Of a stretch of 64,000 bases of DNA, positions 47,182-57,015 are shown one piece after another. How positions within the stretch are numbered: position 1 is the stretch's first letter; each line of letters starts with the position of its first letter. The position numbers were made by a program, and so were the translations under genes. The DNA comes from Hyphomicrobiales bacterium (GTDB taxonomy: Bacteria; Pseudomonadota; Alphaproteobacteria; Rhizobiales; JACESI01), in the NCBI GenBank assembly GCA_039973685.1, contig JBDWKL010000018.1, positions 1 through 64,000 on the forward strand. Reading direction: 5' to 3'. A model generated the notes under the pieces. It did no database searches, was not told the DNA's origin, and worked only from the letters and a program-made list of their open reading frames with translations.

Positions 47182-50100
47182 TCGCCCTCCTCCTGATCAG
47201 CCACCAACCATTCTTTTACACGGGCCAAATGGTCATAAGGGCCGACATAACGGAAATCAAAATCAGGACGCGGGCGCGACATATAGCCTTGGTTTGGATC
47301 GCGGTATTGTTTGATGAGACCAAGCAATTGCTTTTCTGCCATATCGCCAAGATCATCTGGTGTGTCTGGCACCTCATCCTTTTTCACCGATTGAATAGCG
47401 CTTTGCAGATGCGCTTGGTCTTCACGACCATCAAGCTTCACCCACCCAAGTTCTGAAACAGGCATATCTTGCGCCAAGCTCTGCGGCTCAAACGCGCCGC
47501 GATGATGCATTAAAACTTCCAACGGCAATTGCGAGGCGAGGCCTGATTTCACCTGCTTGGCACTTGGTGGGTTGCCGGTTTTAAAATCAATGATGGAAAG
47601 CGACCCGTCTGACAAGACATCAAGCCGATCAACCGTTCCGCTTAAGACAAAATCTTGGCCATCAACAGGAATTGGTAAGCGGGCATAAACCTCAGAATGA
47701 CGTTTGGTTGGTTGCGGTTCGCGGTTTTCTTCCCATGCAAGATAAGCGTGCACGATGCGTTCAAAGCGTGGCCACCATAGAGCGCGCTGATCTGGAAAGT
47801 CTGCCATTTCTTCCATGAAAAGTTCACGGCCAATTTCAAGGAAGCGCTGCAATGCTTCTTCGGAAACAACGCCGTCCCATTTTTGATTGAACCGATCCAG
47901 CGCTTCGTGGATGATGGTGCCGCGTTCGGCAAAGCCAGGCATATGACCGAGTGGATCAATCGACTTTAATTGCAAAATACGGTCGGCATAAATCGCGTAA
48001 GGGTCACGCACCCAAACTTCAATTCTGGTGACCGAAAGCGATGTCGGTCGCGTTTCAACAGGTGGTTTTGGATTCGGACGCTCAACGTTCGGTGGCGATA
48101 CTGAAAGCGGCTTATCTAAGCTTGAGGCATGGTTGAGATAAGCGCGCCCGCGTTGTTCTAATGACTTTGCGTGATCTTGCCCGATCAACGCCAAGAGGCG
48201 CTGCAACCAACGCGACATCACCGTTGGCGTTCCACCGCGTTTTGCAGCCCGCGTTAGCATAACACGCGGCGCGCCAAGACCTTGGCAGACATCGTGAGCG
48301 GCCAAACCAATACGTCGCTCTGGAGCTTCCAGCGCCATCTCCGCCCGCATACTGCGTGACATGAAGGCGTCTGTATCTGCTTGCTTCGGCCACGATCCTT
48401 CGTCGAGGGCTGCCAAAATAATAAACTCAGGATTTAAGAGCCGTGCTTCCAAAGCGCCCAGAATTAGAATGCGCGGATCTTCCGCCCCCCGTTCACGCAC
48501 GGTGCCATTGCCCAGCAGCGCACGATAAAGCTTTGGATATTCATGAGGCATGACCACGAAATCATCGCCATCTGGTAGCTGGGTCGTCTCAAACAAGTTT
48601 GCGATTTCTTTTCGTGCGGGCTGCGGTTTTGCGCCCTCACCTTCAATCAAAGACAGCGCTGCTTGATGCGCTTTTGAAAGGGTACTCACTGGCACAGTAT
48701 CGCCCGCTGAAAACAGCGCTTCGAGAGGTTCGAATATCCCACGAAGTCGTGCGACGAGCACTTCCGCCGCATCCCAATCTTCTATGCTATAGCCTTTAAT
48801 CGCAGGATGAAGCCGACTAATCGCCCGTTTCGCTTCTTCTCTATCAACAGGTTCACTGCCTGTTACATCAGGTTCTTTGCCTGTCCCGCGCATAACTTCA
48901 TTGCGCATATTATCGAGACGATTTGAAAGCCCTCTCATACCGCCAGCAATTCTAGGACCGCGCAAAATAGCAAGGTCTAACACACGCGCTGCGCGACGCA
49001 CTTCTAAAGGTTCAAGACCGAAAGTTGCGAGCGGATGCTTTAAGAGGGCTAGTAATTTTACCGGCTCAAATTGGCTGGATACTGTTTCGATGGTGAGTTG
49101 AGAAAGAATAGCGAGCGCTGTTTTGGGCAGCGGACGACCAGCGGAATCGTCTACCTTCAACCCCCAGCGTTGTAACTCCAGCGCCACACGACGGGCAAGC
49201 GCACGGTCTGGTGTTACTAAGGCGGCATAACCTTCAGTCGTTCCCACAAATTCGCGTAAGGCGGCAGCAATTGCCAGCGCTTCATCAGAATCGCTTTTCG
49301 CGTTGACAAAAGTAATGCCTTCAAAAGCGCGGGCGACCTGCTCGTCATTGAATTGAGCACGCAAATGCGGCCAATGATTTGTCACAGGGGCAGGCAACAT
49401 GGCGTGAGAGACTAGGGTTGAACGGTTCTGTGCAGCTTGGTTGCGCGTGCCTAATTCTTCCACTTCACTTGGAAGAATTTTCACATAGTCCGTCAGCAAT
49501 TGCTTCAAACCATATTGTGGATGGCCACTGATGGCTTGATCACGTTTATCAGTGCCGCCAATCGCCTCATAGAAAGCATCATCAAGGCTTTTATCAAAGC
49601 CCGGTAAAACAAGGCGACCATTGGGAAGTTTTGCAACGGCCGCCAGAAAACGTGCCGTTGATGGCAGGGTACCCGTTGAACCAGCGGCAATGACTGGCCC
49701 GTTGGTTGTTGCAAGCCTTGCTTGCTCCTGCCCAATCAATAAATCTCGTCTTGCAGCGGGGTCAATCAACCCTCGTTCTTTCAACAGGGCGGGCCAAAGC
49801 TCGGTGACGATTTTTAAAAACTCGACGCTCAGCTCCCAAAAGGCCGCCAAATCTTTGGCCTCTACCAAGCTACCAAGTTTGTCCCATGAGATCTCTTCCG
49901 TAATGGCACGGTCCAGCAAATCGCCAAGGTCGGCCGCAAGCCACGCCGCATCAGCGGACGAGGCAGGCACGAGCAGAGGCTGGTCGCCTGAACGCACGGC
50001 ACTGTCTTGTTTACTCATCGCTTGGCCCCAACTCATAACAAGGCGGGTGAGCACCAATTGTCTGGTTATTGGGGAGATGGCAGGTAGAACAGATTGGTCA

Positions 50101-50396
50101 GGTTCAGCAAACTGGTTCACATCAAAATAGATGTCATCCTCATCAACAGAACCAAGCGCTTTAATAGCTGGCAAAATCAATGTTGGTGTAGATGCCGCTT
50201 CCAAAAAGGCATCTTCTAACAAGCGGACAGAACGCTGGGTTGGCAGATATATCGTGATTGTTGAAAGCGCCAGCGGATCTGCACTATCAAAATTTGGCGG
50301 CAACAAACTACCGTCTAAAATGGCATTAGCCAGCGTTTTTAAAAAGGGAACGTCAGGCGGAATTGTGTAAACATTGGCTCGCTGAAAACCGTCCAC
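47178..50396 (-). CDS. addB: AddB, nuclease subunit of the AddAB complex
   Basis: AddB, 1072 residues, is an inactivated helicase fold with a C-terminal nuclease domain: SLSVTRIEVWVRDPYAIYADRILQL, then SGTVDRLDVLSDGSLSIIDFKTG. It is the alphaproteobacterial type that lacks the Cys-rich iron-sulfur pattern typical of Bacillus, as far as I can see. The start is GTG with GAGGA five bases upstream, eight bases after the nucleotidyltransferase stop, so it is in the same operon. Confidence 0.93.
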   Translation of the reverse strand: MDGFQRANVYTIPPDVPFLKTLANAILDGSLLPPNFDSADPLALSTITIYLPTQRSVRLLEDAFLEAASTPTLILPAIKALGSVDEDDIYFDVNQFAEPDQSVLPAISPITRQLVLTRLVMSWGQAMSKQDSAVRSGDQPLLVPASSADAAWLAADLGDLLDRAITEEISWDKLGSLVEAKDLAAFWELSVEFLKIVTELWPALLKERGLIDPAARRDLLIGQEQARLATTNGPVIAAGSTGTLPSTARFLAAVAKLPNGRLVLPGFDKSLDDAFYEAIGGTDKRDQAISGHPQYGLKQLLTDYVKILPSEVEELGTRNQAAQNRSTLVSHAMLPAPVTNHWPHLRAQFNDEQVARAFEGITFVNAKSDSDEALAIAAALREFVGTTEGYAALVTPDRALARRVALELQRWGLKVDDSAGRPLPKTALAILSQLTIETVSSQFEPVKLLALLKHPLATFGLEPLEVRRAARVLDLAILRGPRIAGGMRGLSNRLDNMRNEVMRGTGKEPDVTGSEPVDREEAKRAISRLHPAIKGYSIEDWDAAEVLVARLRGIFEPLEALFSAGDTVPVSTLSKAHQAALSLIEGEGAKPQPARKEIANLFETTQLPDGDDFVVMPHEYPKLYRALLGNGTVRERGAEDPRILILGALEARLLNPEFIILAALDEGSWPKQADTDAFMSRSMRAEMALEAPERRIGLAAHDVCQGLGAPRVMLTRAAKRGGTPTVMSRWLQRLLALIGQDHAKSLEQRGRAYLNHASSLDKPLSVSPPNVERPNPKPPVETRPTSLSVTRIEVWVRDPYAIYADRILQLKSIDPLGHMPGFAERGTIIHEALDRFNQKWDGVVSEEALQRFLEIGRELFMEEMADFPDQRALWWPRFERIVHAYLAWEENREPQPTKRHSEVYARLPIPVDGQDFVLSGTVDRLDVLSDGSLSIIDFKTGNPPSAKQVKSGLASQLPLEVLMHHRGAFEPQSLAQDMPVSELGWVKLDGREDQAHLQSAIQSVKKDEVPDTPDDLGDMAEKQLLGLIKQYRDPNQGYMSRPRPDFDFRYVGPYDHLARVKEWLVADQEEGE

Positions 50397-50404
50397 TTCT
50401 ATCC

Positions 50405-51133
50405 TCAGCTTCTAGCAGAGCGAATGGCACGCTCGGCCTCGTCAATTGCCTCAGGCGTTCCAACATGCAGCCAAGTGCCATCCATTTGAACACCGAACAA
50501 ACGGTCAGCCTCAATGGCTTGATCAAACAGAACATTGAGCGAAAACTTTCCGTCAGGTGCATTTTTAAACAGGCGCGGATGGAAGATCGCAGCACTCGCA
50601 TAAGCATAGGGTGCGACGATGTTCTCACGGCGGCGCGCTAAATGCCCTTCACTATCCATTGTAAAATCACCGGCGCCACTAAAGCCGACAGCGCTGACCG
50701 TCGGTGACAACAGCAAAAGCGCGTCCATCTTATCGTCATCCCATGCATCAGCAAGAATGGTGAAATTAGGTCTTAGACCTTCTATCCAAATAGAATCCGC
50801 ATTGAGATAGAAAAACGCTTCATCGCCTAAATGAGGCAAACCCTTGACCGTTCCACCGCCTGTTTCAAGCAATTCGTCACGCTCGTCAGAAATGATAATT
50901 TCAGGCTCGCTACGGCGCAAGACATGGGCTTCCAATAAATCCGCAATGTAATGAACGTTGACGACAGCCAGCTCTGTGCCTGCCAAAGCGAGGGCATCTA
51001 AACCGTGATCAATCAGGGACTTGCCGCAAACTTCAATCAATGGCTTTGGTGTGGTCGCCGTTAGTGGGCGCATGCGCTTGCCAAGGCCTGCCGCCGCTAC
51101 AAATGCCTTTGTTGGATGTTGTTTACCGCTCAT
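50405..51133 (-). CDS. murU: Nucleotidyltransferase, probable MurU
   Basis: A 242-residue sugar-1-phosphate nucleotidyltransferase with AAGLGKRMRPLT (about 13-24) and the metal site LNADSIW. Because the next upstream gene ends in an AmgK-type sugar kinase domain, the pair fits the AmgK-MurU route that turns recovered N-acetylmuramic acid into UDP-MurNAc. The start is ambiguous: the ATG at 51133 is used, but a TTG at 51139 sits better relative to AAGGGA. Mannose-1-phosphate guanylyltransferase is the main alternative. Confidence 0.75.
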   Translation of the reverse strand: MSGKQHPTKAFVAAAGLGKRMRPLTATTPKPLIEVCGKSLIDHGLDALALAGTELAVVNVHYIADLLEAHVLRRSEPEIIISDERDELLETGGGTVKGLPHLGDEAFFYLNADSIWIEGLRPNFTILADAWDDDKMDALLLLSPTVSAVGFSGAGDFTMDSEGHLARRRENIVAPYAYASAAIFHPRLFKNAPDGKFSLNVLFDQAIEADRLFGVQMDGTWLHVGTPEAIDEAERAIRSARS

Positions 51134-51180
51134 CGCCAATCATATCCCTTGCACGCCGCCCAAGCGACTCACTACAATGA

Positions 51181-52686
51181 TTATAGCCCGAGATTATCTG
51201 CATACCAGCGTTTTAGGTCAACAAGTGCTGGATGTTTTAAAGCGCGGCGAAGATAGTCTTTGGTTCGTGGCATGTGGTTCATGTAATGCGGCTTGCCATC
51301 GCGATATTTTAGGCGCGGCCAAAGCCCCAATAAACGCGTGCCGCGCTCTGCTGCAATAATGGCGTAATCGCGCTCAAAAGCATCTTTATCAAATGGTTTT
51401 TCTTGCGCGGTTCTTGTCTCAATGTAGCGCGCTTTCAGCATCAACTCCATGTCCTGCGGCACCGTATAACGCGCATCCTGACAAAGTGACGCGACATCAT
51501 AAGCCGAAGGACCAATGAGCGCATCTTGATAATCAATCAGGCCGATCTGTTCTAATCCGGTTTGATCTTCACGCCACATGAGATTGGGCGAGTGATAATC
51601 ACGCAGAAACCAGCTTTTTTCTCCCGTTGAAACAAGTTCAAACAGGCTTTGCCATATGGCCAAATATTCAGCCCAAGCCTTTTCACTAAAGGTGGTTTCA
51701 GCCACTTTTGGGGCATACCAATCAGCAAGCAATGAAATCTCAATATCGAAAACACTCTGATCAAAAGTGGGAAGACTATACTTACTTCCATCTGGAAGAG
51801 AGACGGCGGAAGGCCACTCTTGACCGTGCATTTTTGCTAGAATATCGACGGCCACCTGATAACGCTCTGGGTGCGGCGCCTCATTGGCGATCACTGTCTC
51901 CTGCCCGAAATCTTGCATCAACAAGAAGCCTTGCTTCAAGTCAAAAGCGTACATTTCAGGTGCTGGCAGATCAGCTGACCGCAGCGCCTCACCAATTGCG
52001 AGGAATGGTCTGACATCTTCAGCCAAGTGGGCAAGTTCGCTATAGCGCTTCCCATCTTTGACAATAGGGCCATCTTCAATGGCAGGGCTATCCATCAAAA
52101 CGGCCTCAGTGCCATTTGTATGCGTTATAAGCTCATAAGCCCTTGGAGAAGCATCACCCTGTAAGAAGCGACGCTTTGCATTTTCCCACTTATTGTCATT
52201 GAGAAATGTTCTGACTGAAAGCGTTCGGTGCAATCGCTTTTGCCAGCGCTCTGGACCAAAAAACTCTAAGAGACGCCCGCCATCCTTCTCTGTAATTTCA
52301 ATGCGCAAACCATCACTTGGCATCTCTTGCAAGGCACGCTCTGGCCATTCTACCAGCACAATGGCAGCGTCCAAACTTTCAGCAAAACCTATCTCTTCAA
52401 GCTCTTCTGGGTCAGACAACCGATAAAGGTCGTAGTGGGTGAGCGGCGTGCGGCCTTTGTCATAGATATTCGCCAACGTGAATGTCGGGCTTGGCACTTC
52501 TGCTTCATCATCACCCAAAAACGAGCGGATAATGGCGCGGGCAATGGTGGTCTTTCCCATACCCAGCGTACCATCTAAAAGCACGCAATCATTAGGCCGA
52601 AGCACGGGCGAAAAGTCTTCACCGAAGCGCAAACTTGCGGCTTCATTTTCAAGAAATAGGGAATAAAAGGGGCTGTTATGCGCCAC
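51181..52686 (-). CDS. TsaE fused to AmgK-like phosphotransferase
   Basis: A 501-residue fusion. The N-terminal TsaE ATPase (about 1-150) has Walker A GTLGMGKTTIARA and SPTFTLANIY; TsaE supports threonylcarbamoyl-A37 tRNA modification. The C-terminal domain (about 165-501) is an aminoglycoside phosphotransferase fold with FLRDYHSPNLMW and the metal-binding GLIDYQDALIGP, like AmgK (anomeric MurNAc/GlcNAc kinase). Start is GTG sharing one base with the histidine kinase stop. The fusion is common in Hyphomicrobiales; why these functions are joined is not known to me. Confidence 0.88.
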   Translation of the reverse strand: MAHNSPFYSLFLENEAASLRFGEDFSPVLRPNDCVLLDGTLGMGKTTIARAIIRSFLGDDEAEVPSPTFTLANIYDKGRTPLTHYDLYRLSDPEELEEIGFAESLDAAIVLVEWPERALQEMPSDGLRIEITEKDGGRLLEFFGPERWQKRLHRTLSVRTFLNDNKWENAKRRFLQGDASPRAYELITHTNGTEAVLMDSPAIEDGPIVKDGKRYSELAHLAEDVRPFLAIGEALRSADLPAPEMYAFDLKQGFLLMQDFGQETVIANEAPHPERYQVAVDILAKMHGQEWPSAVSLPDGSKYSLPTFDQSVFDIEISLLADWYAPKVAETTFSEKAWAEYLAIWQSLFELVSTGEKSWFLRDYHSPNLMWREDQTGLEQIGLIDYQDALIGPSAYDVASLCQDARYTVPQDMELMLKARYIETRTAQEKPFDKDAFERDYAIIAAERGTRLLGLWPRLKYRDGKPHYMNHMPRTKDYLRRALKHPALVDLKRWYADNLGL

Positions 52687-55214
52687 TATTCTGCAGCCGC
52701 CTTATCAGCATCAACTGGCGGTGTGGCTGGCATTGTGCACGTTACAATCGTTCCCTGCCCTTCAGTGCTATCCACGTTAACTTCACCTTGGTGAAGTTCA
52801 ACAAGCTGCTTCACAATGGAAAGACCAAGACCGGCACCGCCGCGAACTTGGCCATTTGCGCGGCTTTCAAACCGGCTGAAGATTTGGTCAATAAAGGCAT
52901 CTGGAATGCCAGCACCCCAGTCCTGCACTTCAAACACGATGTTTTCTTCTGTCTGGCGAACATTCAGCGCCACTTTTCCACCATCGTCTGAAAACTTGAT
53001 GGCGTTAGAAATTAGGTTGAACAAAATCTGGATGATCCGACGTTCGTCACCAACAAACTCGCCGATCTCTTTAGAAACTTCCATTTCTAATTCAATCTCA
53101 CGTTCACGCAGACGATCTTGCAGACCTTCAGTAGCGTTTTCAATCGCATCGCGAACTGAAATTGTTCCTAAATCAAGCTCCAGCACACCAGCATCTGCCG
53201 TTGCTAGATCGAGAATGTCATTGATAATGGCAAGCAGCGAGGACGATGAAGAAAGAATATAATCAGTATATTCTTTTTGCTTTTCCGTCAGTGGACCAAT
53301 ATCAGCATCAGCCAACAACTGCGTAAAGCCGATAATGTTTGTCAGCGGTGAGCGTAATTCGTAACTCACGTGCTGAACAAAATCATTTTTCAGCGTGTCG
53401 GCCTCTTTCAACCATTCGTTCTTTTCAGTCAACGCGCGTTCAAAATTGACACTGTCTGTCGTGTCAATGAAGGTCACCATCGTACGCCCATCAATTAGGG
53501 CATTGGTTGAATATTGAATGACCGATCCATCAGGCCGTTCCATTGTACCGGAGGCTTCGTCGCGGTTCTCGCTGACACCAACAACAGCCATTTTAAGCTG
53601 ATGCCAATCGTCCTTACAGCCTTGTGTCTCGACGCAGAAATCCGCGATCTGATTGACGTGAGGCATTTCGCCTCGCATCTCATCATCCATTTTCCACAAA
53701 TCGCCAAACGAGCGATTTGAAAGCGTTAATCTGCCATCGCTTGAGAACACCGCCACGCCGTCATTCAAACGGTTCAGCGTTTCATCTTGGAGACGAGACA
53801 AGACAATGACGCGACTTTCGAGATTTAGCTTTGCGGTCAGATTTTCATAAATCCACGTAACACCGCCCGTTGAACGAGGACTAGAAACAACGCGCAACGT
53901 TTGTCCATCTGGCAGGTGCCAAGTAAATTCTTTCATCTCAGCGCTAAGATGAGTTTTTAAAAGATTGCTTTTCCATTCTCTGAAGTTTGCTTCCACTGGC
54001 AATTTTTCCAGTGAGCGCAACTTATCAATCACCTCAGAATCTGTTGGCCCGCTTGAAAGGAAAGATTCCGACAGGTCGAACAACTCACTATAGGCTTTAT
54101 TATGGAATGTTAGCTTATGATTTTTATCGAAGATCACAACAGCCGTTGCTAAATCATCGAAGGTCTTTTCATGGCTTTCAATGGTGCGGCTGAGGGCTGC
54201 CTGTGCTTTTTGAGCCTCACTCACATCGGTTGCAATACCTGCACTACCATTGCTTGTTGGAACAGACACCACATCAAAAGTTCGGCGAGCGCCTTTAGAA
54301 ATCGCGTTTACCCGCTCCTTGAAAAGAGCGTCTTCGCTGTGACATGCTGCAATAGCTGTCCGCGCTTCACTCTCAAACAAGTAGGCTTGCTCATCTTCCG
54401 AACCACTTGTTTCTATGGCGCTTCGATAGGCTTTGTTGGCCCAATGCAGCACTCGGCCGTCTTCACCGTTTTGCATCAACCATGCCGGTTGTTCAATTTC
54501 TTCGAGCAAGGCCTGATAATTTTCAACATTAGCAGAACTCTGCTTAAGCTGACGGCGCAATTCCATCATGACTTGCTGGTCACCGGACAAATCGCGGAAA
54601 CGAACAAAAATCCGTCCGCCCACAGTACGCCCAAAAGCATCAAGGTAATTGCCAGATCTCGTACTAACGGCCAATTGGAAGGCGGTACCGTTCTCTCGCA
54701 AATCCTCGATATGGCGCTCTAGGCCAGCAGCCGATGCGGGAGCCAACCATTTGCCGAACGCCATGAAGGTTGCAACATCTTCTGGGGCATCAGAGCCTTC
54801 TGGCAGATTGCCGATCACAGTCGCATTTGATTTTGGTGTTGCCCAAACGATGAGGCGTTGATCATCTGCTTGGATGAGGCTCTCAAACCGCTCTGAGTTT
54901 GCCCGCAAATCAGCCAACTCTTCGGCCATGGCGTCGCGATCTTTTACCGCTTCATTGCGTGAACGCAAAAAGACGAAAGTGCTGACGATGGCGAAAGCAA
55001 GCGTCGCAAGAAAGGCTGCATAAGAAAATACTTGTGTTGTTCGAAGGTCAGCGCCGACCGCTTGGAAAAGCTCATTGGCAGATGCTGACTGGGTGAACAA
55101 TAAAGGTGAGAAAAGCGATGTAGACGATATGGCAAAGGTCTTCATACGCTTCAGGCACAATCCAGCAAAGCTCGACGCTTTGTTCTTGAACTGTTGTTTG
55201 AAGCGGGTGTGCAT
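52686..55214 (-). CDS. Membrane-bound PAS histidine kinase, DivL-like
   Basis: An 842-residue kinase. It has an N-terminal membrane segment (about 64-84), multiple PAS-type domains between about 230 and 590, a HisKA domain with His615 in DFVQHVSYELRSPL, and a complete HATPase: N box NAIKFSDDGG, G1 DWGAGIP, G2 GGAGLGLSIV. The layout and the VSYELRSPLT helix resemble DivL, which in Caulobacter has Tyr in place of the His. The start is taken at the ATG at 55214 with AGGGA seven bases upstream. No receiver domain is present. It is the first gene of the tsaE-murU-addBA run. Confidence 0.8.
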   Translation of the reverse strand: MHTRFKQQFKNKASSFAGLCLKRMKTFAISSTSLFSPLLFTQSASANELFQAVGADLRTTQVFSYAAFLATLAFAIVSTFVFLRSRNEAVKDRDAMAEELADLRANSERFESLIQADDQRLIVWATPKSNATVIGNLPEGSDAPEDVATFMAFGKWLAPASAAGLERHIEDLRENGTAFQLAVSTRSGNYLDAFGRTVGGRIFVRFRDLSGDQQVMMELRRQLKQSSANVENYQALLEEIEQPAWLMQNGEDGRVLHWANKAYRSAIETSGSEDEQAYLFESEARTAIAACHSEDALFKERVNAISKGARRTFDVVSVPTSNGSAGIATDVSEAQKAQAALSRTIESHEKTFDDLATAVVIFDKNHKLTFHNKAYSELFDLSESFLSSGPTDSEVIDKLRSLEKLPVEANFREWKSNLLKTHLSAEMKEFTWHLPDGQTLRVVSSPRSTGGVTWIYENLTAKLNLESRVIVLSRLQDETLNRLNDGVAVFSSDGRLTLSNRSFGDLWKMDDEMRGEMPHVNQIADFCVETQGCKDDWHQLKMAVVGVSENRDEASGTMERPDGSVIQYSTNALIDGRTMVTFIDTTDSVNFERALTEKNEWLKEADTLKNDFVQHVSYELRSPLTNIIGFTQLLADADIGPLTEKQKEYTDYILSSSSSLLAIINDILDLATADAGVLELDLGTISVRDAIENATEGLQDRLREREIELEMEVSKEIGEFVGDERRIIQILFNLISNAIKFSDDGGKVALNVRQTEENIVFEVQDWGAGIPDAFIDQIFSRFESRANGQVRGGAGLGLSIVKQLVELHQGEVNVDSTEGQGTIVTCTMPATPPVDADKAAAE

Positions 55215-55301
55215 ATTTTTTCCCTGGCCAAAGAATCCGCAATCGTGCTGACGAGCCACCCGTTACAAAAGCTCTACAACCTACAATATTGAACCTAAAT
55301 C

Positions 55302-55317
55302 TTACCGAATCGTTACC
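55302..55317. promoter_or_regulatory. Candidate cell-cycle regulator box upstream of the kinase
   Basis: TTACCGAATCGTTACC is a direct repeat of TTACC separated by six bases, with the GANTC methylation site GAATC (55307-55311) inside. It is weakly like CtrA half-sites (TTAACC), 88 bases upstream of the kinase start. Confidence 0.3.
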
Positions 55318-55346
55318 AAGATACTGTTTGAATGCGCTCAAACAAA

Positions 55347-55368
55347 AGCTCTTTTTTGAAAAAGAGCT
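55347..55368. other. Hairpin between the kinase promoter and the ahcY terminator
   Basis: AGCTCTTTTT and AAAAAGAGCT form a ten-base-pair stem with a two-base loop. It lies directly behind the ahcY terminator and may act as a second termination signal. Confidence 0.6.
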
Positions 55369-55406
55369 GAAAAATAAAAATCCGCGCGAGATAAATCTCG
55401 CGCGGA
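55369..55406 (-). terminator. Intrinsic terminator of ahcY
   Basis: On the minus strand, TCCGCGCGAGAT pairs with ATCTCGCGCGGA over a two-base spacer, followed by TTTTTATTTTT. It lies 30 bases after the ahcY stop and separates it from the kinase gene. Confidence 0.93.
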
Positions 55407-55436
55407 TACAACATCTAGTATGCAGTTAAGATGCAA

Positions 55437-56840
55437 CTAATACTTGTAGTGCTCTGGCTTGTATGGGCCTTGTGGAGAAATGCCAAGATAGTCTGATTGC
55501 TCTTTTGAGAGCGTTGTCAATTTTACACCAAGTTTTTCAAGGTGCAGTTCAGCAACCTTCTCATCAAGGTGTTTTGGCAGGATATAAACGTCGTTTTCGT
55601 ATTTTTTCTCTGCCGCATTCGAATCAGCCCAAAGCTCCATTTGAGCAAGAACTTGGTTCGTGAATGACGCAGACATCACGAATGACGGGTGGCCTGTTGC
55701 ATTGCCAAGGTTCACCAAACGACCTTCTGAAAGAAGGATCATACGGTTGCCATCTGGTTTCTCGATCAAATCAACCTGTGGCTTAACATTTGTCCATTTG
55801 AAGTTTTTCAAACCAGCAACTTGGATCTCATTATCAAAGTGACCGATGTTACAAACGATCGCCATGTCTTTCATAGCGCGCATGTGGTCAACGGTGATGA
55901 CGTCTTTGTTGCCTGTTGCTGAAACGAAAACATCAGCGTTTGGCGCTTCGTCTTCCATTGTTACAACTTCATAGCCATCCATTGCCGCTTGAAGCGCACA
56001 GATCGGATCGATCTCAGTTACTTTAACGCGGGCACCAGCACCAAGAAGTGATTGTGCAGAACCTTTACCAACATCACCGTAGCCACAAACGATTGCAACT
56101 TTACCGGCCATCATTGTGTCTGTACCGCGACGGATCGCGTCAACCAATGATTCACGGCAGCCATAACGGTTATCAAATTTTGATTTCGTTACACTGTCGT
56201 TCACGTTGATTGCAGGGAAAGGAAGCTCACCCTTTTTCACCAAATCATAAAGACGAAGAACACCTGTTGTTGTTTCTTCAGAAACACCGCGCAAGCTTGC
56301 TTTTACTTTTGAATAGAATGTCGGGTCTTGTGCCTGACGCTTCTTGATTGTCGCGAAGAAGGCTTCTTCTTCTTCGTTCTCTGGGTTTTCAAGAATGCTT
56401 GGATCTGTTTCAGATTTTGAACCGTTGAGGATCAGCATTGTTGCGTCGCCACCATCGTCCAAGATCATGTTTGCATAACCGCCATCTGGCCATTCCCAAA
56501 TACGGTCTGAAAACGCCCAATATTCTTCAAGTGTTTCGCCTTTGAAAGCAAAAACCGGAATGCCTTTAGCAGCAATTGCAGCAGCAGCGTGGTCTTGTGT
56601 TGAGAAAATGTTGCAAGACACCCAACGCACTTCTGCGCCAAGTTCAACCAATGTTTCAATCAACACAGCCGTTTGAATAGTCATGTGAAGTGAACCCGCA
56701 ATGCGCGCGCCCTTCAACGGTTTGCTTTTGCCAAACTCTTCACGCAGAGCCATCAAGCCCGGCATTTCTGTTTCAGCAATATCCAATTCTGTGCGGCCAA
56801 AGTCAGCAAGCCCAATGTCTTTTACGTAATAGTCAGCCAT
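55437..56840 (-). CDS. ahcY: S-adenosylhomocysteinase
   Basis: AhcY hydrolyses S-adenosylhomocysteine to homocysteine and adenosine, relieving product inhibition of methyltransferases. The protein has 467 residues. Landmarks are [16 protein letters not shown] and the NAD-binding [13 protein letters not shown], with the C-terminal DHY/KYY-like end YKPEHYKY. The start at 56840 (MADYYVKD) is the standard one; a longer in-frame extension to 56927 is not conserved in pattern. It ends at a strong terminator. Confidence 0.96.
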   Translation of the reverse strand: MADYYVKDIGLADFGRTELDIAETEMPGLMALREEFGKSKPLKGARIAGSLHMTIQTAVLIETLVELGAEVRWVSCNIFSTQDHAAAAIAAKGIPVFAFKGETLEEYWAFSDRIWEWPDGGYANMILDDGGDATMLILNGSKSETDPSILENPENEEEEAFFATIKKRQAQDPTFYSKVKASLRGVSEETTTGVLRLYDLVKKGELPFPAINVNDSVTKSKFDNRYGCRESLVDAIRRGTDTMMAGKVAIVCGYGDVGKGSAQSLLGAGARVKVTEIDPICALQAAMDGYEVVTMEDEAPNADVFVSATGNKDVITVDHMRAMKDMAIVCNIGHFDNEIQVAGLKNFKWTNVKPQVDLIEKPDGNRMILLSEGRLVNLGNATGHPSFVMSASFTNQVLAQMELWADSNAAEKKYENDVYILPKHLDEKVAELHLEKLGVKLTTLSKEQSDYLGISPQGPYKPEHYKY

Positions 56841-57015
56841 TATCGGTGTCCCATAAGCATCATTTTTAAAGAAGAAAGAAACGACAGAAAACCTGCCGTT
56901 CCGACGTATTTGGCGCGTGCATAGCACGGCTTGGGTTAATGAAGCAAGAACACATAAGGAAATCTTTATATGAAGCTACAGCCGACTCACAAATTCACCT
57001 GCTTGAACACGCAAT

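Noticed and set aside
56841-57015. SAH or SAM riboswitch before ahcY
   Set aside because: No conserved core motif or paired elements of the SAH, SAM-II or SAM-V classes could be found in the leader by eye.
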